Notes under the pieces: model-generated
Databases searched by the model: none
What the model was told of the DNA's origin: nothing
Seen by the model: the letters and a program-made list of their open reading frames with translations, nothing else
Program-made: the position numbers and the translations under genes
In this document: positions 32,965 through 41,993 of the stretch, piece by piece
Layout: each line of letters starts with the position of its first letter
How positions within the stretch are numbered: position 1 is the stretch's first letter
Assembly (NCBI GenBank): GCA_963816155.1
Contig: CAWFJE010000001.1
Span: 169,170 to 233,169, forward strand
Length of the DNA: 64,000 nucleotides
Reading direction: 5' to 3'
Source: JAXGXJ01 sp963816155
Lineage (GTDB): Bacteria > Actinomycetota > Thermoleophilia > RBG-16-64-13

Positions 32965-35900
32965 GTGGCTCCCTCCTCAGTAGTCAGGCTCGTGTCCCGG
33001 CTCGATTCCCCGATACTCGCGTGATAGCTCTGCAACGACCGAACCCGGCCGCGCCCAGCGCGGCGAGCGGCAATGCCCCCAGCCGCCGCTTTGGCCGCAG
33101 TCGTGGTCGTGACGTACGGCACCTTGTACCGGATGGCCGCCTTGCGGATGTAGGAGTCGTCAAACTCACTCGATTTGCCGGCGGGGGTGTTCACTACCAA
33201 CTGGATCTCGCCGTTCTTGATGGCGTCCTCGATGTTGGGCCGCCCCTCGTGCAGCTTGAGGATCGGCTCTGAGGGTATGTCGTGCTCGGCTAGAAAGCCG
33301 TGGGTACCCGCGGTGGCCCGTATCTTGAAGCCGAGATCGTGGAAGCCCTGTGCCGCGCTCAGCACCAGCTCACGGTCGCGTTCGGCTATGGTGATCAGCA
33401 CGGTGCCTTCAAGGGGCAGCCTTCCTCCCGCCGCTTCCTCGGCCTTGGCGAAAGCCAGGCCGAACGAATCGGCCATGCCCAACACCTCGCCGGTCGAGCG
33501 CATCTCGGGCCCGAGCAGTGGATCGACCTCGGGGAACATGTTGAAGGGGAAGACCGCCTCCTTGACCCCAAGGTAGGGGACGGTCTTCAGCTCAAGATCG
33601 AGGTCGCCCAGCTTCGCGCCCAGCATCAACCGTGTGGCCAGAGCAGCCATCTGCACGTTGCACACCTTGGACACCAGCGGCACCGTACGCGAGGCTCGAG
33701 GATTGGCCTCCAGCACGTAGACCACTCCGTCCAGGATCGCGTACTGCATGTTCATGAGTCCCACGACACCCAACTCGATGGCGATCCTCTTCGTGTAGTC
33801 GTTGATGGTGGCCAGGTTCTCTTCGCTGATGGAGACTGAGGGGATGACGCAGGCCGAATCACCCGAGTGCACTCCCGCGTGCTCGATGTGCTGCATGACG
33901 GCCGGCACGAAGGCGTCGGCGCCGTCAGAGAGGGCGTCGGCCTCGCATTCCATGGCGTTCTCGAGAAACTTGTCGACGAGGATGGGTCGCTCCGGGGTCA
34001 CGTCCACAGCCGCAGCCACATAGCGGATGAGCATCTCCTCGTCGTGGATGATCTCCATGCCCCGTCCGCCCAGCACGTAGCTGGGGCGCGCGATGAGGGG
34101 GTACCCGATCCGGTCCGCGATCAGTAGAGCTTCGTCGATGCTGGTCGCCATGCCGGACTCGGGCATCGGTATGCCCAGGCGTCCCATCATGTCCCCGAAG
34201 CGGTCGCGGTCTTCGGCCAGATCGATCGTATCCGGCGATGTCCCGATGATGGGAACCCCCGCCTTCTCCAACTCGCGGGCGATGTTGAGCGGCGTTTGCC
34301 CGCCGAACTGGACGATGACGCCCTCGGGGCGCTCCTTCTCATAGACGGCGAGTACGTCCTCCACGGTCAGCGGTTCGAAGTACAGTTTGTCGGAAGTGTC
34401 GTAGTCGGTGGAGACCGTCTCGGGGTTGCAGTTGACCATGATAGATTCGAAACCCGCCTCGCGGAGAGCAAAGGCGGCGTGAACACAGCAGTAGTCGAAC
34501 TCGATGCCCTGACCTATGCGGTTGGGACCGCCCCCAAGCACCATGATCTTCCGCCGGTCGCTCACGGGCACCACATCCGAGGCGTTGTACGTCGAGTAGT
34601 AATAGGCGGCGCTCTCCACCCCGCTCACCGGGACGGGATGGTAGCCGTGCTTGAGACCTAGGCTCAGCCTTTGAGAGCGGATCTGGTCCTCGGGGAGGCC
34701 AAGGAGCTTGGCCAGGTAGGCGTCGGCGAAGCCGTCTTTCTTGGCTCGTGTCAAGAGCTCGTCCGGGAGGCCCCCACTACCCGCGGGCCCGCGGAAGCGG
34801 AGGATCTCCTCCTCCAGCTGCACCAGTTCCCGCATCTGCTCGATGAACCAAGGTTTGACGAAGGTGCGGGTGTAGAGCGCCTCGGTGGCGGCGCCTTTGC
34901 GTAGCGCCTCGTACATGATGAAGTGCCGTTCGCTGGATGGCTCGGCGAGCATGGCTAGGAGTTCGTCCAGCGAGCGTCTGTTGAAGTCTTTGACGAAACC
35001 CAGTCCATGACGGCCGGTCTCGAGGGAACGGATGGCTTTCTGCAGCGATTCCTTGTAGGTCTTGCCGATGGACATGACCTCTCCCACCGCCCGCATCTGC
35101 GTTCCCAATCTGTCTTCTGCGGCGTGGAACTTCTCGAAAGCCCAACGAGCGAACTTGACCACCACGTAGTCGCCGGATGGTGTGTATTTCTCGAGCGTGC
35201 CGTCACGCCAGTAAGGTATCTCGTCCAGCGTCAACCCCCCGGCCAGCAGGGAACTCACCATGGCGATAGGAAACCCGGTGGCTTTGGAGGCTAGGGCGGA
35301 GGAACGCGAGGTTCGGGGATTGATCTCGATGACCGCAACTCTACCGGTCTTGGGGTCGTGGGCAAACTGGATGTTAGTGCCACCGATCACACCAATAGCC
35401 TCGACGATGGCGTAGGAGTGGCGCTGGAGCTTGTCCTGCAAATCAGGCGCGATGGTGAGCATGGGGGCCGTGCAGTAGCTGTCGCCGGTGTGGACGCCCA
35501 TAGCATCGACGTTCTCGATGAAACAAACGGTGATCATCTGATTCTTGGCGTCGCGGACCACCTCGAGCTCCAGCTCTTCCCAGCCCAGTACCGACTCTTC
35601 CACCAGGACCTGACCCACCAGACTGGCTCGGATCCCCCGCTCCACGACAACCTGCAGCTCTTCTCGGTTGTAGACGATGCCGCCGCCGGTGCCGCCCATG
35701 GTGTACGCGGGTCGAATCACCACCGGATACCCGAGTTGAGACGCGAACGTCGCGGCCTCATCCACCGAGTAACAGACCTCGCTCTGAGGCATGTCGATGC
35801 CGAGGCGGGTCATCGTCTCCTTGAAGGCCAGACGATCCTCTCCCCGTTCGATGGCGTCGGGACCGATTCCGATGATGGTCACCCCATACTCGGCGAGTAC

Positions 35901-36218
35901 GCCCGAGCGGTGCAGCTCCGAGGACAGATTCAGGCCAGATTGACCGCCGAGATTGGGCAACAAAGCGTCGGGCCTGGACGTGGCGATGATCTCGGTCAGC
36001 GCTTCGAGATTGAGTGGCTCGATGTAGGTCTCGTCGGCCATGACCGGATCGGTCATGATCGTGGCCGGGTTGGAGTTCACCAGCACGATCTCGTAGCCGA
36101 GGCTCCGTAGCGCCTTGCACGCCTGCGTGCCCGAGTAGTCGAACTCACACGCCTGACCGATCACGATCGGGCCCGAGCCGATGATCAAGACCTTCCGGAC
36201 ATCCGAGCGCCTGGGCAT
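32961..36218 (-). CDS. carB: Carbamoyl-phosphate synthase large subunit
   Basis: About 1085 residues, full family length. Two homologous halves each with an ATP-grasp domain (VLIIGSGPIVIGQACEFDYSG in parts at the start; MVLGGGPNRIGQGIEFDYCC in the second), GQSGLNLSSEL and GQTPLNIARELE, and a C-terminal MGS-type allosteric domain (GTHGFLAEHDI). It makes carbamoyl phosphate for arginine and pyrimidine synthesis using ammonia from CarA, which is not in the window. Start ATG 36218 with GGAAGGGAG upstream. It overlaps guaA by 4 bases, pairing two ammonia-using synthetases. Confidence 0.97.
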   Translation of the reverse strand: MPRRSDVRKVLIIGSGPIVIGQACEFDYSGTQACKALRSLGYEIVLVNSNPATIMTDPVMADETYIEPLNLEALTEIIATSRPDALLPNLGGQSGLNLSSELHRSGVLAEYGVTIIGIGPDAIERGEDRLAFKETMTRLGIDMPQSEVCYSVDEAATFASQLGYPVVIRPAYTMGGTGGGIVYNREELQVVVERGIRASLVGQVLVEESVLGWEELELEVVRDAKNQMITVCFIENVDAMGVHTGDSYCTAPMLTIAPDLQDKLQRHSYAIVEAIGVIGGTNIQFAHDPKTGRVAVIEINPRTSRSSALASKATGFPIAMVSSLLAGGLTLDEIPYWRDGTLEKYTPSGDYVVVKFARWAFEKFHAAEDRLGTQMRAVGEVMSIGKTYKESLQKAIRSLETGRHGLGFVKDFNRRSLDELLAMLAEPSSERHFIMYEALRKGAATEALYTRTFVKPWFIEQMRELVQLEEEILRFRGPAGSGGLPDELLTRAKKDGFADAYLAKLLGLPEDQIRSQRLSLGLKHGYHPVPVSGVESAAYYYSTYNASDVVPVSDRRKIMVLGGGPNRIGQGIEFDYCCVHAAFALREAGFESIMVNCNPETVSTDYDTSDKLYFEPLTVEDVLAVYEKERPEGVIVQFGGQTPLNIARELEKAGVPIIGTSPDTIDLAEDRDRFGDMMGRLGIPMPESGMATSIDEALLIADRIGYPLIARPSYVLGGRGMEIIHDEEMLIRYVAAAVDVTPERPILVDKFLENAMECEADALSDGADAFVPAVMQHIEHAGVHSGDSACVIPSVSISEENLATINDYTKRIAIELGVVGLMNMQYAILDGVVYVLEANPRASRTVPLVSKVCNVQMAALATRLMLGAKLGDLDLELKTVPYLGVKEAVFPFNMFPEVDPLLGPEMRSTGEVLGMADSFGLAFAKAEEAAGGRLPLEGTVLITIAERDRELVLSAAQGFHDLGFKIRATAGTHGFLAEHDIPSEPILKLHEGRPNIEDAIKNGEIQLVVNTPAGKSSEFDDSYIRKAAIRYKVPYVTTTTAAKAAAGGIAARRAGRGRVRSLQSYHASIGESSRDTSLTTEEGAT

Positions 36219-36405
36219 GTGAGCTCCCTTCCAGGATCCATTGGCTTCGTGGAGGATTGTATCGTGGCGAACCTCCAAGAGATACGCACACCTGAGGCGC
36301 GTGAGGCACCGTCCCGTGTCCGCTTCTCCGTGTCTTGACCAGAGCGAACCGCCGGGGTCGAGACTGGCGCACCTCTGCGTGCATGGAGCTCATGACCCCA
36401 GAGGT

Positions 36406-36688
36406 CTATTCGCGGCTTGCGACATACGGCTCTCGCATCAAGGGAACCGGGGGATGACCCTCCAGCAGCTCGTACTTCGCAACGGTGAACTTGTCCCGTT
36501 GGCAGATACGACAGGTCACCGTTCGTCGTCAGGTGCGGTGGGGGCGGATAGAGACGCTCAACCTCCTCCGGCGAGAGATCGCGAAAGGTCGCGCCCGCAC
36601 GACCACCTTGTCGCGTCTTTGGCACTGCAGCGTTCGTCTTTCTCGCCTTCTCTTCTCGGGAGGCTTTGTCCCAGTTGAGTCTTGCCAC
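36406..36688 (-). pseudogene. Small zinc-knuckle-like hypothetical protein with a one-base frameshift
   Basis: From a GTG at 36688 the frame gives MARLNWDKASREEKARK and RDLSPEEVERLYPPPPHLTT; one extra G near 36528 moves the reading to another frame that continues VTCRICQRDKFTVAKYELLEGHPP and ends at a TAG (36406-36408). Joined, this is a plausible 93-residue protein with a CxxC pair. No family is recognised. It may be a decayed gene, or the extra G may be a sequence error. Confidence 0.45.
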
Positions 36689-36703
36689 CTATTCACCGGC
36701 CTC

Positions 36704-37063
36704 TCATGAGCGTGTTCCGCATCCTTTGTCCGTTAGGACGAGTTCTCCATCACGAAGCTCACCACGAGGATGACGGCCCGTGTAACGCGAAGGCTCGTAC
36801 GAGAAAAGCGTGGCGTTCCCCTCAAAGGGCACAAACATGCTTACGCTGGTTCCCCTGACCTCGAAGGGTCTGCTCCGATCCCGGACGTCTCGAAGCGGGT
36901 CTCGACTCACGTCGACTCCCACCTCTCGTTGGTCTACTGAGGCCTCGTCTTTAAGCAATATCACCGGCTCGAACTGATACTTCTGCTCGAAGTAGTCGCA
37001 AAGGCCATCGAGGCTGGAGGTCAACAGGTGGTCACCACCGAGGGAGTCGATCTCGCCGATCAT
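36704..37063 (-). CDS. Fragment-like hypothetical protein
   Basis: 119 residues. The part SLDGLCDYFEQKYQFEPVILL, VDVSRDPLRDV, DRSRPFEVRGTSVSMFVPFEG and FSYEPSRYT resembles the N-terminal region of a family of much longer (about 450-500 residue) uncharacterised proteins I remember from many bacteria. Here it stops shortly after (LVLTDKGCGTRS), so it is probably a truncated relic. It is in the same frame and direction as the small gene after it. Confidence 0.55.
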   Translation of the reverse strand: MIGEIDSLGGDHLLTSSLDGLCDYFEQKYQFEPVILLKDEASVDQREVGVDVSRDPLRDVRDRSRPFEVRGTSVSMFVPFEGNATLFSYEPSRYTGRHPRGELRDGELVLTDKGCGTRS

Positions 37064-37153
37064 CTTCTGCCGCCGCCCACCGGAGGGCCCGATCCGGAGG
37101 GGTAGAGGTGGCAGCGCTCTTTTCCCACGAGGCTAGAAGTCGGGACGAGACCC

Positions 37154-39772
37154 TTAGCCGGAACGGCCTTGGATGTCGGAAGGTACGAGACTCCTAGCCA
37201 AGCGCTCGCGCCGCCCCCGAACGGCCTTCAGCCCTTCGAACCAGGCTACGCTCAGGAGCCCGGCACCCAGGCATATGAGCAGGTCCAACGCGTGGAGTAC
37301 GCCAAAGCGGAATAGTTCCCTGAGCGCGGGCACGTAGAGCGCGATTCCCAAGAACACCACGGCCCCGCCCAGCACCCACCAGAGCGCGGAGTTTGGGGTG
37401 CGGAGGGTCGCGACGATCCCCCGACTCCACGATCGGTTCGTCAGAATGAGAGCCAAGTTCGCAACGATCAGCGCAGTGAATACCAGGGCTCGAGCCTGGT
37501 CGGCGGTCTGTTCCCGGGCCAGGGAGATCCCGTAGAGCGCGACAAGGATCGCAAGCACCACTAGACCCTGGAGCACACTGACCCCGAGCACCTTGCGCCC
37601 GAACAAGGGCTCCTTGGTCGCCCGCGGCCGGCGGTTCATGATGTCCTTCTCTTCCGGCTCGGCCTCGAACACCACCGAGCAGGCGGGGTCGATGATCAAC
37701 TCCAGGAAGACCACGTGCACCGGCGAGAAGATCAGCGGCCATCTCATGACGAGCGGGACGAGGGTAAGGCCGATGATGGGCGTGTGGACGGCGAAGATGT
37801 ACGCCACTGCCTTCTTGAGGTTGTCGAATATCCGCCGGCCCAGCCGGACGGCGGCCACGATCGACGAGAAGTCGTCATCGAGCAGGACGAGCGACGAGGC
37901 TTCCCTGGCCACGTCGGTTCCCCGCTGGCCCATGGCCACCCCGATGTTCGCCGCTTTTAAGGCCGGCGCATCGTTCACACCGTCTCCGGTCATGGCTACC
38001 ACTTCACCTCGGGCCTTGAGCACCCGCACCAGCTTCAGCTTCTGCTCCGGCACCATCCGCGCGAAGATATTGCACTCCCCGATGCGCTCCTGGAGCTCTG
38101 ATTCTTCCATCGCCTCAAGCTCGGGACCGGTGATAACCTTGTCCGTCGGCTCGAGGCCTATCTGCCGGGCGATAGCCCGCGCCGTTCCCGGGTAGTCTCC
38201 CGTGATCATGATCACCCGGATGCCCGCGGTCCGGCATTCGTCCAGCGATATTGCGACAGACGGGCGGGGAGGGTCGGAGAGCCCCACCAGCCCCAGGAAG
38301 CTGAAGTCGAATTCGTGTTGCGCCCCCGGCCACTCATCTCCTCGGAAGAGAGCCCGGGCCACTCCGAGTACCCGCAGGCCGTCATCGGCCATGGTCTCGA
38401 TGGCCCGGGTGAGCTCCGCGTACTGCGATTCATCCAGATGACACAGATCGGCGATAGCTTCGGGGGCGCCCTTAGCCGCGATGACATGGGCATCGCCCAC
38501 GGGCGAGCTCCACACGTGGGACATGGCGAGCAGCTCCCGGGACAGCGGATACTCGTGGACGATCTGCCAGTCGTCGTGAAGGTGCTCGGAACCGGCGAAG
38601 TAGGTCGTCCCGAGATCCTTGAAGGCCTTCTCCATCGGGTCGAACGGGTCCACCTCGCTCGCGAGAATCCCGTATTCCACGAGTTCGTGGAAGGGCTCGA
38701 GCACCGGGGCGTCAAGCGTGACGCTCTCGGGCCCTTCGCCCATCGCGAAGAATCGGCCGTTGGCAAAGAGCCGCGCGATCGTCATTCGGTTCAGCGTCAA
38801 GGTGCCGGTCTTATCGACGCAGAGAACGGTCGCCGATCCGAGCGATTCCACGGCGGGAATCCTGCGAGTGAGGACGTTCTTCTGGCTGATGCGCCACGCG
38901 CCCAGAGCCAGAAAGACGGTAAGCACCACCGGGATCTCCTCAGGCAGTGTCGCCATCGCCAAGGTCACGCCGGCCAGAAGCCCCTCGGTCCAATGATCGC
39001 GGGTCAGACCGTAGATAAGCACCACCAAGGCGCAGACGAAGATCCCTACGAAAGCCATGTTCCGCACCAGGCGTCCACTGTGCCTTTGGAGATCGGTCGG
39101 CTCGCGATCGGTGGATTCGAGCGCCTGCCCGATCCTCCCCATCTCGGTGCGAGGCCCGGTGGCGATCACTTCGGCGATCCCTTGACCCTGCACTACCATC
39201 GTCCCCGCGTAGATGGTCGGAAGGTCATCGCCACCTGGCCGGGCGGCCGCCGCGGTCTCGCGCGGCGTGTCGGCCGCGGCCAGCTTGCGGACGGGCACCG
39301 ACTCTCCAGTGAGCAGCGACTCATCGGCCTGTAGGTTATCGGACGAGAGGAGAAGCGCGTCGGCGGGTATCCGATCACCCTCGCTGACGATGACGACATC
39401 GCCCCGGACGACTTCTCGCCCAGGAATCCTGAGTTGCTCCCCGCCTCGGATCACTCGAGCGCGCGGGCTCGAGAGATCGCGTAGAGCATCGAGGGCTCTC
39501 TCCGTCTTGCGTTCCTGGTAGACAGTGATGCCCATGACCACAAGCACGAAGCCCAAGAGCATCGAAGCTTCGGAAAGGTCGCCCAAGGTGGCATAGAGGG
39601 CCCCGGAAAAGACCAGGAGCAGAAACATCGGCTCCTTGATCACCCCGAGAGCTATAGCCGGAAGCCCGCGGTTCTTGCCGGATGGTAGTTCGTTGAACCC
39701 CTCGGTCCGAAGCCTCTCGCCTGCCTCGGCCGGCGAGAGACCGGTCGGGTCATCTGTGGCGCCGGGCCTCAC
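37154..39772 (-). CDS. Cation-transporting P-type ATPase (type II, Ca2+/cation ATPase-like)
   Basis: 872 residues from a GTG. Phosphorylation motif DKTGTLTLNRM (Asp 320), TGES actuator loop (LLTGESVPV), PEEIPV in membrane segment 4 (residues 277-282) and the hinge MTGDGVNDAPALK are all present, with about ten membrane segments. PEEIPV is close to the PEGLP/PExLP signature of type II pumps (Ca2+, Mn2+ or Na+/K+ relatives); no N-terminal heavy-metal CxxC domain exists. Its start overlaps the zf-TFIIB gene stop by one base. The ion cannot be decided; the His/Asp-rich neighbour hints at a divalent metal. Confidence 0.93.
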   Translation of the reverse strand: MRPGATDDPTGLSPAEAGERLRTEGFNELPSGKNRGLPAIALGVIKEPMFLLLVFSGALYATLGDLSEASMLLGFVLVVMGITVYQERKTERALDALRDLSSPRARVIRGGEQLRIPGREVVRGDVVIVSEGDRIPADALLLSSDNLQADESLLTGESVPVRKLAAADTPRETAAAARPGGDDLPTIYAGTMVVQGQGIAEVIATGPRTEMGRIGQALESTDREPTDLQRHSGRLVRNMAFVGIFVCALVVLIYGLTRDHWTEGLLAGVTLAMATLPEEIPVVLTVFLALGAWRISQKNVLTRRIPAVESLGSATVLCVDKTGTLTLNRMTIARLFANGRFFAMGEGPESVTLDAPVLEPFHELVEYGILASEVDPFDPMEKAFKDLGTTYFAGSEHLHDDWQIVHEYPLSRELLAMSHVWSSPVGDAHVIAAKGAPEAIADLCHLDESQYAELTRAIETMADDGLRVLGVARALFRGDEWPGAQHEFDFSFLGLVGLSDPPRPSVAISLDECRTAGIRVIMITGDYPGTARAIARQIGLEPTDKVITGPELEAMEESELQERIGECNIFARMVPEQKLKLVRVLKARGEVVAMTGDGVNDAPALKAANIGVAMGQRGTDVAREASSLVLLDDDFSSIVAAVRLGRRIFDNLKKAVAYIFAVHTPIIGLTLVPLVMRWPLIFSPVHVVFLELIIDPACSVVFEAEPEEKDIMNRRPRATKEPLFGRKVLGVSVLQGLVVLAILVALYGISLAREQTADQARALVFTALIVANLALILTNRSWSRGIVATLRTPNSALWWVLGGAVVFLGIALYVPALRELFRFGVLHALDLLICLGAGLLSVAWFEGLKAVRGRRERLARSLVPSDIQGRSG

Positions 39773-40113
39773 TATTCGCCAAGTCCGCCGAGGATGTCCT
39801 GCAGGAACGAGGACCGACGCTTCTTGCTGCCCGAAGTCTCACCCTGGCTCCGGTGGTCGTCGTCGTGGTCTTTGTGGTCACGGTCGTGGTAGTCGTGATC
39901 GTCGTGATTGCGATGGACTCGACGGTCCTGTCCGGGGCCATCGCCGCGCTCCTGGCTGGAGGAAACGACGTTACCCCCCTTACCCTCGACCCCGATGATC
40001 TTGTCGATCTCGCCGCGGTCGAGCCAGATGCCCTTGCACGAGGGGCAGATGTCGACCATCACCCCCGCGCGCTCGATCTCCCTCAGTCTTTCTCCGCAGA
40101 CCGGGCAATCCAT
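39772..40113 (-). CDS. zf-TFIIB domain protein with His/Asp-rich tail
   Basis: 113 residues. MDCPVCGERL and VDICPSCKGIWLDRGEIDKI form the zinc-ribbon of the zf-TFIIB family (two CxxC pairs in the first 35 residues). Residues about 65-93 are extremely rich in His and Asp (HRNHDDHDYHDRDHKDHDDDH), a likely metal-binding stretch. The end KKRRSSFLQDILGGLGE is basic then hydrophobic. Coupled to the P-type ATPase, it may hold or hand over metal ions (inference). Confidence 0.88.
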   Translation of the reverse strand: MDCPVCGERLREIERAGVMVDICPSCKGIWLDRGEIDKIIGVEGKGGNVVSSSQERGDGPGQDRRVHRNHDDHDYHDRDHKDHDDDHRSQGETSGSKKRRSSFLQDILGGLGE

Positions 40114-40322
40114 TGATCCTTCCTTTCTCCATTGCCTGTTGACTCGGCTCCTATGTTCCAGCGGTAGCGCGCGGCCCTAACGGCCGGAGGCACGAGGGAG
40201 ATCCCCACAATCGCCAGGATGACGATCGTCAGGTTGTGCTCCACCCAGAGGCCGCCGTGAGCCGTTGCGTCGGACAGTAGCCCGGCGGGGTCCATGAAGT
40301 AGTCCAGCCGGCCCAGATCCAC
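40083..40322 (-). CDS. Small single-span membrane protein
   Basis: 79 residues with one hydrophobic segment (LTIVILAIVGISLVPPAV). It starts 1 base after the DUF4405 gene ends and overlaps the zf-TFIIB gene start by 31 bases, as in a tight operon. No family recognised; probable accessory subunit of the DUF4405 membrane protein. Confidence 0.6.
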   Translation of the reverse strand: MDLGRLDYFMDPAGLLSDATAHGGLWVEHNLTIVILAIVGISLVPPAVRAARYRWNIGAESTGNGERKDQWIARSAEKD

Positions 40323-40323
40323 C

Positions 40324-40677
40324 CTATCTGGTCCCCATCTCGTCAGAGCCTCGCCGTGGGCTTCCCGAGTCTTGCTCCTGCCCGCACTCGGAGTTCGTCT
40401 CGATCACCCCGCCCACCCCCAAGCGGTTCCGGAGTCTGCGCCTGGCATAGTTCACCATCTGGCTCCAGTGGAGAGCGGTATGGAGCACGGTGAGCACTAC
40501 CATGCTCCAGCCCACCAAACCATGGAGGTCATCGCCCAAGCCGAAGAACTCGACTTCGTCCCCGCTCAGGCTGCTGAGGGCCAGCATAGCCACCGACAGC
40601 AACAGAAGCACGCTAACGACGAAACTCAGATCCTGCCGGATCGTCCTCGTCATCCTTGCTGGCCTTCTATGTCTCAT
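40324..40677 (-). CDS. DUF4405-type membrane protein (cytochrome b-like)
   Basis: 117 residues. Two hydrophobic segments (LSFVVSVLLLLSVAMLAL; GWSMVVLTVLHTALHW) with His residues at DDLHGLVGW and VLHTALHW, the spacing expected for heme ligands in DUF4405/FlaA-cytochrome b-like proteins. The tail is charged. First gene of the ATPase operon, downstream of a promoter with an OmpR-type box. Start at 40677 or at an ATG 8 codons later. Confidence 0.75.
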   Translation of the reverse strand: MRHRRPARMTRTIRQDLSFVVSVLLLLSVAMLALSSLSGDEVEFFGLGDDLHGLVGWSMVVLTVLHTALHWSQMVNYARRRLRNRLGVGGVIETNSECGQEQDSGSPRRGSDEMGTR

Positions 40678-40747
40678 CTGGTTTCCGGTCCCTCTTTGGC
40701 GCGTGTGGCGCGGCCTTGTTCGCTCGCGCGAAGGGCATCTCGCACCG

Positions 40748-40787
40748 ATTATGCGCTTTGGGACCTTAAGAGCGGATTAAGACGACA
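40748..40787 (-). promoter_or_regulatory. Response-regulator box and promoter of the ATPase operon
   Basis: On the minus strand two direct 11-bp units (TCTTAATCCGC, TCTTAAGGTCC) are followed after 7 bases by CATAAT (40748-40753). Units repeated every 11 bp and ending near the -10 are typical OmpR/PhoB-class activator sites that replace the -35. The leader to the start at 40677 would be about 65 bases. The two-component genes directly upstream are the likely source of the activator. Confidence 0.65.
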
Positions 40788-40797
40788 CTGGGAGCAC

Positions 40798-41988
40798 TCA
40801 GCCGGCGAATGTCACGGTGAACGTGCTCCCTCTTCCCGGCCGGCTTTCGACGTGGATCCTCCAACCGTGAGCCTCGACTATCCGAGCGACGATGGCCAAT
40901 CCGAGGCCCGACCCGTCTTTCTCAGTCGAGGAGTCCGCGCGGTAGAAGCGTTCGAATATGTGGGGGAGCGCGTCGGCCGGGATTCCCACGCCTGTGTCGC
41001 TCACCAAAAGGCCACCGGGGGAGAGATCCAGGCCGACCTTTCCGCCCGCCGGCGTGAACTTCAGGGCGTTCGCCAAGAGATTGTCGATGAGTTGTCTCAC
41101 CAATCCCTCGTCGCAATCAACGACCAACCCCTTGGAGATCGCGCTGGTGAGTTCGATTCCAGCGCCGGCGGCCGCCACCCGGTGTTGTTCGACCTCGCTC
41201 GCGACCAAAGCCGACATATCTACGGGCAACGGCGACAGAGCCAGTTCATCGAGTTCCGCGAGCTGGAGCAGCCGTTCGATAAGCCGCGATCCTTGTTTCA
41301 ACTCGTTCTTGGCCGCCCGAATCTCGCGCTCATAGTCCCCTGTCTTGAGTGCGAGGTCGAGCGAGGAGCTGACCGCTGCGAGGGGAGTGCGCAGTTCGTG
41401 ACTCGCGTCATGCGTGAACTGCCGCAGGCGGACGAACATCGCCTCGGCTGGAGCTAAGCTCCGTCTGGCGAAGAGTAGGCCGAAGACGAAGGTGAGCGAC
41501 GTCACCACGATGGCGACGATACCGAAGAGCATCACCTCGCCGGGCAGTTCGTGCACGTCTATTCGTTCAGGCCGTGCGATTTGAAGGTAGATGGCCGGCG
41601 TTTGCTCGCCGTCCAACGGGACCTGATAGACACGGTAGTAGCTTCCCGAGCCCTTCACCGTCACGAAACGGGCTCTCGTCTCGGCCTCCATCGGGACCGA
41701 CAGGCGCTGGAAGAACTCGTCGGCGACGATCACCTCGCCGTCGGCGGAGAACACCCGGATGGAGGCGTCGTGCAGGGCCGCGGAGGCCGACAGGATGCCG
41801 GCGGCCCCCGTAGGAGCGTCCGCGAGCTCGTTTCGAAACTGCAGGACGTCGGTCATCAGTTGGTCGTTGGTCGAGCGATGAGTGCCGAAATACTGCACCC
41901 CGATGAAGATGCCTCCAACGACCATCATGAGCACGAACACCAGGGCAGTGAACTGAAGGGCGATCCGGAGTCGGAGTCGGCGGAACAT
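40798..41988 (-). CDS. Sensor histidine kinase (OmpR-partner type)
   Basis: About 396 residues. Two membrane segments (LQFTALVFVLMMVVGGIFIG; VMLFGIVAIVVTSLTFVFGLLF, in parts) flank a 130-residue outer domain. H-box HDASHELRTPLAAV, N-box LIDNLLANALKF, G1 VSDTGVGIP and G2 DGSGLGLAI are complete. It starts 5 bases after the response-regulator stop. The signal is unknown; the nearby ATPase operon suggests an ion- or envelope-related cue. Confidence 0.93.
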   Translation of the reverse strand: MFRRLRLRIALQFTALVFVLMMVVGGIFIGVQYFGTHRSTNDQLMTDVLQFRNELADAPTGAAGILSASAALHDASIRVFSADGEVIVADEFFQRLSVPMEAETRARFVTVKGSGSYYRVYQVPLDGEQTPAIYLQIARPERIDVHELPGEVMLFGIVAIVVTSLTFVFGLLFARRSLAPAEAMFVRLRQFTHDASHELRTPLAAVSSSLDLALKTGDYEREIRAAKNELKQGSRLIERLLQLAELDELALSPLPVDMSALVASEVEQHRVAAAGAGIELTSAISKGLVVDCDEGLVRQLIDNLLANALKFTPAGGKVGLDLSPGGLLVSDTGVGIPADALPHIFERFYRADSSTEKDGSGLGLAIVARIVEAHGWRIHVESRPGRGSTFTVTFAG

Positions 41989-41993
41989 TCTGA

